Shown: positions 48,601-62,210, counted from the first letter of the stretch. The stretch is 64,000 bases of DNA from Rhabdornis inornatus (GCA_013397075.1 VWZS01010175.1:894178-958177), one strand, 5' to 3'. Notes: generated by a model not told the origin, from the letters alone. Made by a program: numbers and translations.

Positions 48601-50871
48601 TGGGAGTTGTTTCAGGTGAAGAGGGAGGATACTGTGGTCCTGGTGGATCGTGCTTACTGTAGCATTCCATTGAATGCCCTCTTATGTTATGGGCCCTCGC
48701 TGCTCATGTGTGCTGTGGGCAGCATACATACATTTACATATATATACTATATATATATATACATGCTCAGTACAGGCATCAGCGCTAACAGCTCCAGTGC
48801 TGGATGTCTGCTGCAGCCTTCATCTTGTGTCAGGAAAGGGGCTACAACCCACCATCCTCAGCTGCTGATAAGGAGATATGTGATTCTGAGAGTCAAAGCA
48901 GCTGAAACAAGAGTAAGAATTTAAAATACATTAGTTGGGCAATGCTAAGTCCCTGTTTGCTCAATTAAGTAGTCTTCTGAAGAAACTGGTCTATATCTAT
49001 CTGGTTGGATGCACACATGTATTCAGTATATATTAAAGGCACACTCAATTGGTTTCATGTCCCATTTAGAAAAAAAAATTTTGCCGTGGAAAAAAAATGG
49101 TATCAAGACCAGGCTGTCCAGTGCTCTCGCTAAGCCCCTGCAAATGTCAGAGCAATCATACAGCTGTTGTCTGGAGTTACTCCTTTATCTTTCTCTAAGC
49201 TGGTCAGTCTCTCCAAACCTCAAGAAGAGCAGGATATACTCTAGGCAAATAAATAAGAGGAGCTGGAATTAAACCCCTGACTGTGATGTACTGTTTAATA
49301 TACACTCTGTCCATGGTGACTCACAAGTTAGAGATGACCAATTCCAGTCATCACAGAGTACATTATTCTTCATTACCACCCATTTAAAGATCATTATAGT
49401 GTAAGTAAAAAGGACTTCTGGAAAGAAAGAGAGATGACTGAAACTTGAAACGGTAAGCACCCAGAGGTTTTTATGTTTCCTTGCTCTGTGACACTTTTTA
49501 GTGGCCCTTAGGACACATTTTCTTCCATAAAGCAAATCACTTGCAAACATTTGCTACATCTTTCACCTCTGAAAATGAAGATGCAGTGCTCTGTATGTCA
49601 GCTCACAAAAAAAAAGACCTTGAAAGCCTTTTCTTGACCAAATGCTTTCAACCTGTGGGAGAGGACAAGATGAAAATGAATTGCATTGTTCTTCCAAGAA
49701 TTTTCCTTTTCACATGTCTTTCTGCTGGGCATGTCATTTCCACGACTTCTTTACACATGTTTTAGAAAGTTTTCTTTTATTGTTTTCACTTATTTCAAAA
49801 TATATTGGTAAAGAAGCCTATTAAGAGCAAAAATATTAGCTAGTCATTGTACAGATATTATTAGAAATTAAAAATTGCTTTTTATAAATAAAAACCCTGT
49901 AACAAAATCATGCTCCAGAACCTGCAGTACTTGAGCAAAAAACCTCTACTGATGGAACAGTTTGACTATAAAACAGCTGTGTGCACTGATGGCTGAAGAA
50001 ATTCCCATTTTAGTGTAATGGCTCATATTGTTGAAAAACTCCACTAAAGATGATGAAAAAAGAACAGTAAATGTTTTTTATTATAAAATATGATTAACTT
50101 TTCACATGATTGGGCCATATGAAAGAAATGGAAGAGGAAAAGGTAATTTAAAAAATAATTAAAATTGATATTTGCAAAAGGTTTATTACCTTGATTTTTA
50201 ATAAGGTTTTCTACTAGCTGTTCTACTCCCTGCTGTTCCAGATTTTTCTGCTAGAAATCAGTCATAGATTTTAACAGTAATTCACCTGTCACCAGGAATT
50301 TTAATTGTCAGTGTGATCATTTATTAAAAACCAGAAGCTGATATGCCTTCTGCTATGCAAGGTGCATTTCCATAGATTCATATTAAAGAAATTGTGCAAG
50401 CATGTCTTACACAATAGAAATAATACCATCGGAAGAAAAACTGCTGTGTATAGATAATTCTCTAGTGCTAGCAATGCTGAAGGTGCAGATACCAGTGAGT
50501 GGGTCTAGTACCATGGGTTGTGGTATATGCTGCCTTGGAGGGACTTCTTTTGTGCCTCTAGGGATATTTGAAAAGTCTTTTCACCAGAGGAGTCTATGCA
50601 CTAAGGAAGAAAAGGGACTTTTAAAGAAACTGCCCTGTATCCCAGCTCTGTTCAAGGCAGCTATGGGACAGGAGCTGGATGGGGACAGATTCTGCTCTCC
50701 TGAAGTAGTAAATGATTTGGTTTGGGATTTGAAATCCACAAACTGGTCTAAGAGATCACATGGTTAAGTGCATATAGATTATCACTGATAAGTGATGGAA
50801 CTAAGTTATTTTTTGCAGTGATGAAAAAAAAACAAACCAACCCATAATGAATAGAAAATCAAGAAAATAGG

Positions 50872-50910
50872 TTCATAGTAATAGTAGATTACTATTTAGT
50901 AATCTATGAA
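50872..50910. repeat. AT-rich hairpin with perfect 10-bp core
   Basis: TAGATTACTA (50885-50894) and TAGTAATCTA (50897-50906) pair perfectly across a two-base spacer. Outer TTCATA (50872-50877) and TATGAA (50905-50910) also match, but they overlap the core and need an extra internal loop. Confidence 0.85.
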
Positions 50911-52679
50911 TTAGTTAATTGAGTAGTAAATAGTAACTGAAGAGTAAATAAAGATCTTTCAGTTTCTAGTCTTATTTTTTAATCATGGGAAAATACTGTT
51001 TCACCTTTTCCTATATGAATTAATATTTAAAACATGATTTTAGCACCAAACCTGCATGTAGAAAGAAACATGAATTCTTAACTCTTGCCAACACAGGCCA
51101 TTCTCATCCTTTACTTAAGGCACCTGCTTGAGTCACTGTCTCTAGAACGGTACTTTGCTCTCGACCATTAGAGGAGAGAATTACAGCCTGAGGTGCTCTG
51201 GGGAAGACATGTGTATCCATCTTCACTGGCCCTAGCAGGAACTTAAGGTCATTAAAATTCAAACTTATATAACTCAGATTTTGTAAATGTTGGTCATTCT
51301 AGCCACATTTGGGACACCAGACTCTGTGGCTCTGTATTGAAACTTTTATTCTCTGCATTTTCCAGCTCTTTCCTATAAGTTCTCCTCTGTGATGACAGCA
51401 ACAAGGAAGAGAGAATACAAGAATATATAGGTGAAATCTTAGTTACAGTTCTCAAGACTATGCATCTTTATACACAGTGGTGACTTAATGAAAACTGTGC
51501 AAGTAGTCTTGAGTGCAGAGTATCTCTTTGCTCACAAATGAACGGAGAAACCAGCGTGCACATCTGGTCATACAAAGACTGAGATTGACTCTGAAGTTTG
51601 TTAATTTATGGAGATTATTTGTTCCTCGTTGACATTCTCATCACAACAGCCTCACACTGGTCTGATTCTGCTAAATCAAGTGGAATCACTGAAGTTAAAC
51701 TGCATCAGCACAGGTACGATCCAACACAGTCCTTTGAAGTCATACAAAGGTACTTAATTAAAACAGAAAATTTCATATTAAGCATGAAAATGATCAGTCA
51801 TCTTTATTTAATGACCGAGAGTGGCTTATCTTTTGGCATAATTTTCTGTACCTGTGGATGTTGTAGCTTTCTGTAGAAAAGACTTTCTTTCATTGTGGAC
51901 TTGGTGGAGTCCTTTCCAGACCCAGAAATGTGCACTGTAATAGAAGGAGGATATTGAATGCAAAGGATTGAAGCACAAGTTCTCAATAAATGTGTATGCA
52001 AAGGACAAACAATAGCTGAGCCAACAGCTAGGAGAGCTGCTATTCAATGTCTTCTACCAGAAACCTCTTTTTTGAGTTTTTTTTCACCAGAGATCCCCCA
52101 CATCTAGCAGAGGCACTAAAACACGACCACCCTATGAAATGGAGTAAAACTCGTCTCAGGCCCTGAGTTTACCAAGTTTTGTCTAGCAGGATATTTAAAC
52201 TTCAGAGTTTAAGACATCCGTCCAGCAGAAGTTTATGTTAGACCGGCAATGTTGATACTCAAATAAAAAACACTACTCTGCTGTGCAATGTCTGGAGCCT
52301 TCAGAATACAGAGTGAGTTCAAAAAGCAGCTTCTCTCTTCACCTTTGGACACTGACCAGGTGTATGTTTTCCTCTCTGTTAGTGGACACTCTTTTTTGTT
52401 GTTCTTTTTATTCTTTTGTGCTTCAATAGATTTTTCTCCAATATACACTGAGGCCAGATTCACACACACTTGGGTGACTTCCAGGAACTCAAAATTTCAC
52501 TTAAGCACCAAAACTTAATCCAATTCTGATCAGGAAAAGTGTTTTATTCATGGAAGTGGTAGTTTGGTAAATTCTAAAAGGTAGCATTTACTAAACCCTC
52601 TCCCTTTCAAAATCTGGGTTTAAATTAAAACCAAAAGACTATGTAATCTATTTTATTATTTGTATGGAACATCGCTTCA

Positions 52680-53060
52680 GTTTAAATTAAAAGGAAATGC
52701 CATTAAATTAAGCAGCAGTCGAAGTCATTTTTATATGACTCCTAGCTCTTAATAAAAACATAGCTGTTCATGTAATTCACGATGATGTTGGATAGCAATA
52801 AAATGTCTTCCTCATTACAATCAATACCTATGAATAGCAAAGACCTGCAGTGTGCCATGGCCTTTCTCAATAGGCAGCCTCACTTGGTGGTAAGGAAAAT
52901 TGCTATCGTCTTATATGAAACCATTTTAACATCACCCTGAGCTTAATAGAGCAGTCTTTCATTGCCTGTTAACAAGCTGAGCTATTGCCAGGAAGTGTTT
53001 AAACTGACAAATGTTGTCAACACTCTCTCCTTGCAAAGATTAATCTTTTTGGGGTATGTA
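52680..53060. other. Possible conserved non-coding element
   Basis: This AT-rich block holds several TTAAATTA/ATTAAATTAAG homeodomain-type words, a TGTTAACAAGCTGAGC run and GACAAATGTTGTCAACACTC. It has few long homopolymers and no open frame. Such a texture is typical of vertebrate developmental enhancers, but I have no alignment to support conservation. Confidence 0.2.
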
Positions 53061-56000
53061 GTGTGTTAGCATTAGTATGATTTCTATCAAAACGTATTTT
53101 GATTATTTTATTTGACAAACCTGTCTGTTAATTCGGGGGAAACAAGAAGGTCTCTCAGTAACAGACAGGTATGAGCACACTGGTGATAAGTGGAAGTTCC
53201 TGTGTTTGTGCTTAAATTCATCATAATTTCAGCAGACACAAATGTTAAGGGCTGCATTGTGCAGCCCAGCCCTGTGCTCAGACTGTCACGAGTTGTTCTG
53301 TGCAATATACAAGACTTTGCTACTATAGTGACAACCCACATATATCAAGTGTGATGGAATGACAAACGTCTCATAAAGGCCAGACGTGCTGACATTATGT
53401 AAGCATTTATAGTCCTATATGTACTTGCAGCTGCACAAAATGCATACTGATAATAGCATACGTAAAACAGGACAAATGAAAGTACACGATATTTATAGAG
53501 GTTTGATGTAAGGTGAATGGTCACATAAAGAAATTCAAGAAAAGGATCCTTGCATTACTCTGTATTCTGGAAAGGAAAAAATCAATCCTAAAAAATTCGT
53601 TAACAGGAGAAAAATGAAGTGTAGGCTTTTTGGGAATATACATCAGTTTTATGATTTCAGCAGTTGGGGTTATAATATGGATGCATTCTTTGTGCTGCAA
53701 AATCTTCCAAATTCCACAAATGGTCAAGCAGAGTTTGCCCATCTACCTTCCATTTTTGTATAGCTTTCACAGGCAGTTAGAGACAGTAAGAGACAAAAAG
53801 TAATACTGAAGAAGATTATGGGCTGGTGTGTGCTGCTGTACACCTTCCTTCCTGTTTTATTTTATTGCAACTATAATTTATCACAAAGTAACCCCTTTCA
53901 ACCCCCATGGCACAAAGTTGTGCTATACTTATCTTGCTGTCTTTTTTGCTGAGTGCTCTTCAAGTAGACGCAATGGATGATACCTATTATTTGTTGAGTG
54001 TCATAGAACTAGTAGTGATTTGGCTTCTAAGTCTTACAGTTAGAATTTTTACTTTCCGTAAAATCAAATGGAGTTGGATGTGAAGGGGAAGGATGATGCA
54101 ATTAGTTGTCTGGACATTCTAATTTCAACTGGTTTTCATGAAATAATTAGCAATTTCACAATATCTCTTGAGCTGAAACATCATCGGCCATTATGAGGCT
54201 CTTCAAATAAAATCTTCTATTTTCATGAAATCCAGAACAAAAAAACAAACAATAAAAAAAGCCCCTTGGAATAAAATAAGTATCTGTCCTTGAGTGTTAC
54301 TTTTTCATTCCGCTTTCCAATAGAAACTTAAGTTGTATCTTTTCTGCAACATGTGGTTAGCGTGTGAGGAAAAGTTACTTTTTAAATATAATTGTTTTTC
54401 TTTATGCTGTAAGGAATGTCTGGAGTACTACAGTGACTAAAAAGGAAGAAAAAGAATTAATTAATAATTTTCTTATGCCAGCCATGGGTTTGAATCCATA
54501 TTTCTTGCTACTTTTCTCAAGATACGCAGACCTAGAAATAAGGTTTCAGAATAAGAAAAAAAGTGAAAATATAAAGAAATACAGAATCTCACAAAGGGGG
54601 GGATTGTCTTCTTTTTTACTTGAAAAATCTCATGGCATCAAAAGGAGGACAGAGCAGTTCTCTACAGTGCCCTGAAAAACAGTCTTTCTCTATATCCTAG
54701 AGAGGGAGGATTTTGCATCAAAATCAAGCTCATGCTACAGTAACTCTCAATACCAGCACTGTATTAGTTGAGACCTGGGGAAAATGAGAGGAGGGAGCAA
54801 TCAAAAGGAAAATGTACAGGAAACTCCCACTTAATTTAAAACACTGCCAGATCACCAAGTTCCTGAAACAATGTTTGAGACAAGTCTGAAATTTCATGCA
54901 TTCTAATTATGTACCACAAAATAAGACAAAGATTTTTCAGGAACCTGTTCTTGATTTTCCTTTCCACGTCTGTGAAATACCAGTAATTGTTGAATGTACT
55001 GCCCTCTAGATCAAGAGGCCAAGTTAAATTGAGTGCTGTCACTTCATAATAACAATATTCTTCTTCATAAAATGTTTGTTATTTTGTGGGCCAAAGGTTT
55101 CCTGTTTCCCCGAGCTGTGGGATTTAGCACAGTTGTATTAGTTCTGAGAATTTTATGCAGGAGCCAGTGGTTACGCTTCTGATATCATAGAGATATCAGA
55201 AGGTTCAACTAGCTATACTTTGTGCAGCTTATGAGAAAACTTTGGGCACATGTAATTTAATTTCTAGTTCTTTAAAGGCAGGGTTTGAAAGACACTTTCC
55301 AAAATGCCAAGCTGATTTGCATTTTGGAAATAAAATGTATTTTTGCTAGTTTATCACTTTTACCTGCGATACCTTATTTTGAATGTGTAAATGAGAAATG
55401 GCCCAAACCAAATGATAAAAATAGTGCCCATGGGTACACCACGCAGATAGAACATACAAGGTTAGTATATTCTAAAACATTTGCATACCACTGGGGATGA
55501 GACCAATGTTTTTGTCATCTGGTCCTCATGACTATTTTAAAAAATGCAGAAAATGTTTCTATGCAATGTACCATAAAACAGTTTGGAAGCAGAAATCTTT
55601 TTGTTCATAATCACATAATTATACTTCTGCTCCAGAATATGTTTACCCATACTCTGAAGTTTTGAAGCCTAGCTTGTTATAAGTTCTGGACTTCTAAACA
55701 TTTACATTTACTTTGAGCAGATTTTATTTTTTGTAGAAGATTCTAAATTCTAAACAGAAGCATTTTCACTGAAGATTGCATTTGCTGTAAAGAACAGCAA
55801 ATGGGTGTTAATATCAGTGAAGATATTTACACATGGAGATTTTTCTTGGGTTTTTTGTTAAGTTTGTATAATGTCTCTGGAACATTTCTCCCCTTATCTT
55901 CCCGCACCAATATATTAAAGCCTTCCAGAACAGCAGGAATGCTGTATTAGCATTTGCATTGTGTTCGTAAAATTATCATCAGATTCCTTTTGTTCAACTA

Positions 56001-57774
56001 GATCTTATATGATCTTTCTGAATAGCTGAAGAAATAAAATCAGCTTGCTGGCTGCAAAAGGGAAGGATTTGCTGGGAATCAGACGGTGGCCCTAGCAAAA
56101 GAGTAGTGCTAGGGAGTTTGAATCCATATCAAATTACAACCTCAAAAGTGTGGGCAGCATGGACAAACATAGGAGCTCTGTCTTCTGAGAACTGGACTGA
56201 ATCCCTTTATTGAAGTCTGCTGTGCTAATTGCTTAAGAAATCTTTTAGATTGCTTTTGACTGCATGCAGGTGAAGCTTCATTAATAAAAAAAAGCACCCA
56301 TTGTAGTTCAAGTACTTTGTGGTCAGTCTGTGGTTTTTGCTGCTTTATGCATTAATCTGTAAGCAATGTAGCTAGCTAAACAAAGGGATAGGCAAAAAAA
56401 CCCTATGGTTTGGAAGCAGATAGCTGAAACAATATACATTTATTTTTCTGCTTCAGTCATTTAGTATTGTTTGGAGAAATAATTTAACAGTGCGATTAAA
56501 AGAAAATATATATGCACGATTTAATGTGCATAACCAAGGTAATGCTGAGGTCTGCTAGGAAGGAAGGGGATTTATTTTGGAGCCTGTTTGTAAAAATGTG
56601 TATTAATTGGTATCTCAGGATTGTGTCTGAAATTCAGTTTCCTGTTTTGACTTCCATTTTCACAGAATCTGCCTGTGTGAGAGCTGAATCTCTCAAAAAT
56701 GCTGACGTTAATTTTTAGGCTTTGAATCCAATTTTGAAGGAAGCTTTTACTGCAGGGAGTTGAATTAGGGCCTATAAACTGTACAGTCTGTGATGACACA
56801 CAGAAAAGACGTGGTAGATTTTTATGATAAGGGCTTGTGTTTTTAAATACTTGACACTTTTTGAAACTTTATAAATGTAGTTTCTCTTTCAATTGTCCTC
56901 TGAATTCTTGCTGCCCCATGCAAACTTTGCCTGCATTAAAAAAAAATAAATTCTGAACTTCTCTTTCAATCTGGAAATATTGGGTGGAAACATTAGGCTG
57001 TTTTACACATAGATAAGTGTCCGGGCTTTCAGAACAGGTTTCAGGGAGAAGTTTAAGGTCCAACCTTGCACTGACTTATTTGAATGTAATACTGTTAAAA
57101 AGCATGCTATCCTGTTGTAGTGCATTTAGGGATGGAGTTGCAGTAATAAGTTCCAAAATGTCTGCTACTTTTCTGCTCATTTTCATTTAAGGAGTCTTTA
57201 TCATGGCTGACTTGAAATTTGTAGCTCATGGATCTCAAGCAGACTTTTGCCCTTCCTGTAGTCTTCTGTTTAGCTCTGACAGTATATGCATTAGTTTAAT
57301 AAGAATAGAGTCATGAGCAATGGTCATGCTGGAAATCCTTGATGGAACTGTGCAACTGCATGGCTTCTGAAATTGCTGTCAAAAATCAGAAATTGACATC
57401 CAGTGTTTTCAAGGTCAGCCATCAGAAGCAATTAAATCATTTCTCATTGATGAAATATTGCATTAGTAATATATAGATGTTGATGAAGTGTTATTGACGG
57501 TCATTGGTATCTTGCTTTTGCTGCTACTGCTAAAAACCATATATTTCTGCAGACTTCTTACAGCACAGGTAAATAGTTTTACATAATAATTTGGTGATCA
57601 CCTAGAGAGCTGCTTACAAATATGTTAACTAGTGATTCAATTGTGTCTCATTTATAAAATATGAGAAGCCTTTTTTTTTGTGGTGTGAGATTAATTCTAT
57701 TTTTTAGGGATTTGTGGAAATGAATTAACACTACTCAGTTCACTTAAACATATGGACATATAAATATCATTTTA
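53061..57774. other. Unique AT-rich sequence, no gene seen
   Basis: A perfect hairpin with 11-base arms lies at 55176-55202. The 103-codon plus frame at 54364-54675 and other frames below 80 codons have no motif. No repeat family was recognised. Confidence 0.5.
55176..55202. repeat. Perfect hairpin, 11-bp arms
   Basis: CTTCTGATATC (55176-55186) pairs perfectly with GATATCAGAAG (55192-55202) across a five-base spacer. Confidence 0.9.
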
Positions 57775-57923
57775 TTCCAAGAACAAGATAAGTTGTCCAC
57801 TTGGATGGGACTTTGAATGACCAGGTCTGGTGGGAGGTGACGCTGCCTCCTTCAGGGTGGTTGGAACTGGGTGATCTTTAAGGTCCCTTCCAACCCAAAC
57901 CATTCTACAATTCTGTGATTATT
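57775..57923 (+). mobile_element. CR1 LINE 3' end
   Basis: A CACTTGGATGGGACTTTGAA block, GACCAGGTCTGGTGGGAGGT, GGTTGGAACTGGGTGATCTT and TAAGGTCCCTTCCAACCCAA followed by ACCATTCTACAATTCTGTGA are the standard terminal CR1 motifs in order. It is 5'-truncated and the least diverged CR1 tail in the second half of the window. Confidence 0.94.
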
Positions 57924-60900
57924 AAACCTATGATTATAGAAAGACAGTGAGCAGATCTTAATCCATCTGTTAAGAAAGAGGTCCAAAACCAGCTCCTTGG
58001 ACTTCTTTGGATTCCCCAGCGTAAAGCTCTGTTTCATAGTCACTGAAAGACACGTCTTCATCCCACAACCCTATTGCTGGAAGCTCTGAAGCTGATCTAG
58101 GTATTTGCTAAGGAGAGACTTTTTTTTTGTACTTTGGATATTCTGAAATTGTGTGAAACAGATAAAGCATTTGTTACAATGTCACAATACCCACTTATAA
58201 ATCTGCTAAGCAGTCCTGGACAAAAAATCCTGGCAAGCACACCTAGCTCAAATCTGTGTAAAATAAAAATGTTTTAAAAAGTTGGTGCCCATGCTGCCTA
58301 TTTTGCATGTTGTAAATGTTTCTAAAAACAAATCAGTAAGCAAAAGCAAAAAAAAACAAACCTTTGTTTTTTGGTATCAGCATTAAAACTGAAAGGTATC
58401 TCTTTGTCCGTATGCATTACATAGCAGATTATACTTTCTACATGCCTTGAGGTTCCTTTTGGGAGAGAACCGCTTCCAAGCAGAAGTATTAGCTTTATAG
58501 CTAATCTTTCTTGAATGTCAGTAGGCATGTGGATAGATTTACTTGTTCTCCTTCAGTTCCTCCTGCCTTATTTGCTTCTGCTTTTGTTAGGACCTAGTTT
58601 TACTCTTCCTCCAACTGAAACAGGCATTTCTTTAAGGGAGAAAAAATAACTTTGATGACTCAGGTATCAATTCCTGTGTTTGATGGTCACCTCTGAGTGA
58701 ATGAGGTGGCTGTCTGGTGACCTGCTGGAAAGCGTCTCCAGCCAGCAGACTTAATGTCTTCTATGTCCACTTGTGTAATCTGTGAGTCTATGTACTAAGA
58801 ATGCAATTGATGCAAACATGTATGGGAAATAATGTGTGGGGTCATTACTGAGACATGATGGTTTCTAGACAGTGGTAGGTATCCACTTTGAGAGTACAAG
58901 CAATTTTTATCCTTGTCGATCTCCACCCTATTTTTTCTAAGTATACTATTCTGAATCCCATAACCCAGCAATGAATCTAAAATCTAAGAGATAGCTCTAA
59001 GGTTCATAACACTCGAATGTGTGTTAACACAATGTGTTGCAATTTTCAGATTGCTGATGTGGATAACCGTAATTCAATCTTAAGGTGTCGCAAATGTTTA
59101 GACATGAAATAAAGCTACAGTTTAAGTTCAGTAGTAAGAGAATGAAGAAGAGGGCTATGGCTGTCTTGACAAGACAGATGAGGGAGAGTAATGCTGAATG
59201 ACAGCACTAAATACAGCGATATTCAGCTGGAAAGTGAAAGAGATTACAACGTCTTTTTTTTCTGCTGTCCCCGCTTGCCTTTTTGCATTTTGCATATCTC
59301 TCAGCCAGAGAGGTAAAACATGGGGATCCATGTAGTGCACTGTGCAACACTGGGGCTCACCTCATGAAGCAGATTAAAGGATCCCATTAGTGCTTGTTTG
59401 TCACGTTCCCCCATCACTCTTGCCCCAGTGCTGGCAAGCCTGGTTTAGTCCCTTTCCTTCTTCCAAGCTGGATTGAAGCTCTGCCAATGAGCCACACCTA
59501 TCTCCTATGCTAAATGTCTCTCTACCCCCTGAGATATGTTCATCCCATCAGGTGTCTGTAGGCCAGGTGTTGAGGAGGTCATCCCAAGGATATTTATCCT
59601 ATTTGAAAAGTTAGATTATAAATGTAGCTACTTTTTTTTTTCAAAGAATGCTCTCCTGTACCCATTCCTAAGTAGCAGATGAGATTTTAATTTGGGTTTA
59701 CTTAGGACAATTTGGTTATTACCTATGGGAATTGCAGACAAAGATCATGTCTGACGACAAGTTTGGGAAGATAGTTTTTGTTTTTTGCTATGCCAGGAAA
59801 GCTGGAAAATGAATGAGCTAAGCTAGAACTAGTTGGAAACATGATTGCTTCATATTTATACATGAAGAGAGCAAGAAAGGAATACTTCTGGTGATCTGAG
59901 GGCTTTGAATTCTCATGAATGCCATCAGGTGCCCATGTTTCCAAATTGCATACTTTAGGAAGCCAATCAATCATATTCCAGTAGTGCTTTCTATCTGTAC
60001 TTTCCACTCTATGCTCTAAGTAGAGGAATGAATTTGTACTTAAAGGAAGACTATAAACAATCTGATTGCCTGTAATAGGAGTGATAGATTTTATGTTGCA
60101 TATTGTGTCAGAGAGTTTTCATTGGGACCCTTCCCCTCCACAGTATTTTAGGATTTTATTGATTGATTACTAAAGCTTAAAAAAAAAAATTCTGCTTCAT
60201 GGCCATTTCTACTACATCTTGCCCTTCTGTCAAATTGATATATGGGCTTCAGGACTTTAGTGGAAAGAACTTTGAGACACATGAAAATGGACTGTTCAAA
60301 TTCTTCTTTCCCTAGTGTAGAGTGCATGTAATTATTTTAATAAATTTTTGTTTTTTACGGTGAAAAGAGTTATATTATAGAGAGGTGAATATGCAGAGGA
60401 AGCAGCACTTATAAGGGATGAAGAAAAAGATTTTACACCACTGAAGGCACAGGGTCAGAATCTGAGGAATGCACAGGTTGTGTGTTTGGATGGGAAGGGC
60501 TGCATCTCTTAAAAAGTTTGATGAAATAGTCTGCAAGGTGAAGATATATCCTGAGTATAGGGAACTAGACACACCACTTGAGATAAGTTATAGGCTTTAT
60601 ATCTGAGGAGGATGGAGTTATTCACAGATAAAGTGAAAAGAAAGTAAAGATTTCTCAGGCCAGAAAGTAAAATTAAGAGTCCTCTTTTGAGACATTATTA
60701 TCTTAAGCCAGTAGTTAAGACATTCTTGAAATGTATTGGTGTTATGTTAAAGCAAAATTACAGAAGTAGGAATAAAAGCCAAAAGGAGTGATCCCAAAAG
60801 CTGCAACCTGACAGTATTTCAAGAAAAAGAAACTTGTGCCAGAAGCATTTGAAGATTAGTAGGGTGAAAATTAGGCATTGATTTTACATTTGGCTAAGAA

Positions 60901-61264
60901 AAACCATAAAGAATCTTTCTGAGAAAGTTGTGTCTATGGAATATAAGGACAGAAGTTATGCTGAAGTAGAGAAGCTACAGACACTAAGTGTAATTAGAGA
61001 AAAATAAGAACTCAAGGATAACTGTAAGAAATTATTTAGGGTGCTGGCATCAGCGAATATAGGTGGTTGATTATGACTTGTTTCTGTAGTGGTTTTTATC
61101 AAACTGAAATGACTGAGCATTTGGACAGATAGGCTCTGCCTAAAGAAGTTACCATATGGGTCTTTTGTCTTCAAATGTTATGAGGAGGACTGGAAAATAG
61201 CTTATGCAAGTCTTAGTTACCTTCATATAAATACTGCAGCTCCAGGATGCAGACCACTATTAAG
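57924..61264. other. Unique sequence, no gene seen
   Basis: A perfect A/T hairpin (AAAAAACAAA/TTTGTTTTTT) lies at 58351-58372. The patch at about 59340-59600 is visibly richer in C than its surroundings but matched nothing I know. Frames of up to 94 codons (59723-60007, minus) are featureless. Confidence 0.5.
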
Positions 61265-61330
61265 TACACTACTACTACTATTATTATTAATAATAATGAA
61301 GATTATGATAATAACAGTAACAACAACAAC
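61265..61330. repeat. Compound trinucleotide microsatellite
   Basis: (ACT)n passes into (ATT)n and (AAT)n, then a degenerate GATTATGATAATAAC stretch and finally (AAC)n, all within 66 bases. It is a series of related triplet runs separated by point changes. Confidence 0.85.
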
Positions 61331-62147
61331 TCTGTTGGCAATAAGCACATAAGAGTGATAGCACTGGATTAATCTGAAGAGACATTTTACTATAATACTA
61401 TACATCTGAGAGCCACCACTATCAGATGCTGAAGGAAGAGTAGAAGTTCTAAGGAGCATACAACAGTGTTTGCGTACTTGCCCAGCCTCCAGGAATTTAT
61501 AGGTCTTGGAGTTTTGTTTTTGGTGTTTTATTAATATTTCTTAAATTAATTTCTTCTGTGATTTAGGCAGCATTGCCTTCCACATTTCAGTAATTTGATG
61601 ATGGTCATAGCCTGATATAGCCAGTAATTTTTTTATGGAAATGATAGCTACGAGTAGAATCTGACATATACTTCGCTTGTGTCCTCCCTAGCTTCTCCTT
61701 GCAGCAGAGAACTTTCTTTTAAAGATGTTGACTCAGTCCATTTGTCTTCACATAATTTCCTTGTATAAAGTACTGTTCTTTTTCACTTACTATGATTTGC
61801 CATGTTCAGAAAAGGCAGGAGAGACAACAAGATTTCTAAAGGGTGACAAAAGATAAGGGTATTGTGGCTTTGTTTTGTGAAAGATGAGAAAGTAATAGAT
61901 AGTTCTTATGGAAAAGATTGTGCCACTGCATGCTCTTTTTTTATATATCTTTGTAGCTTTGGACTTTAATAACTGTGGTTACACAGCTAAATATCTGTCA
62001 GATTTCAAGGATTTGGTCTGAGAATCAATATTTTAGTGTCGGACTTTAAAACCTATTCCTCAAATCTCAGATCTTATAATAAAACCCCTAAACAGTTGAA
62101 TGATGTAAGACACATCATACTGCTCCAGTCTGGAAATAGGATGAATC
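61331..62147. other. Unique sequence
   Basis: No gene or repeat was recognised. Confidence 0.5.
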
Positions 62148-62172
62148 TTTTTTCTTTTTTTTTTTTTTTNTT

Positions 62173-62209
<37 letters not shown>
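62148..62209. repeat. Poly-T tract with one N
   Basis: An almost uninterrupted T run, broken by a C at about 62154, an N at 62170 and an A at about 62174. It may be the reversed poly-A tail of a retroposed copy to its right, or simple slippage. Confidence 0.9.

Positions 62210-62210
<1 letters not shown>

Larger units (their letters stand above)
44871..52679. other. Unique AT-rich sequence with hairpins
   Basis: No gene was assigned. A 19-bp perfect stem-loop lies at 45617-45667 and an AT palindrome at 50872-50910. A TA microsatellite spans about 48735-48762. A 121-codon plus frame at 50402-50767 and a 117-codon plus frame at 48571-48924 have no recognisable domain; the second crosses the TA microsatellite. 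Confidence 0.45.
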
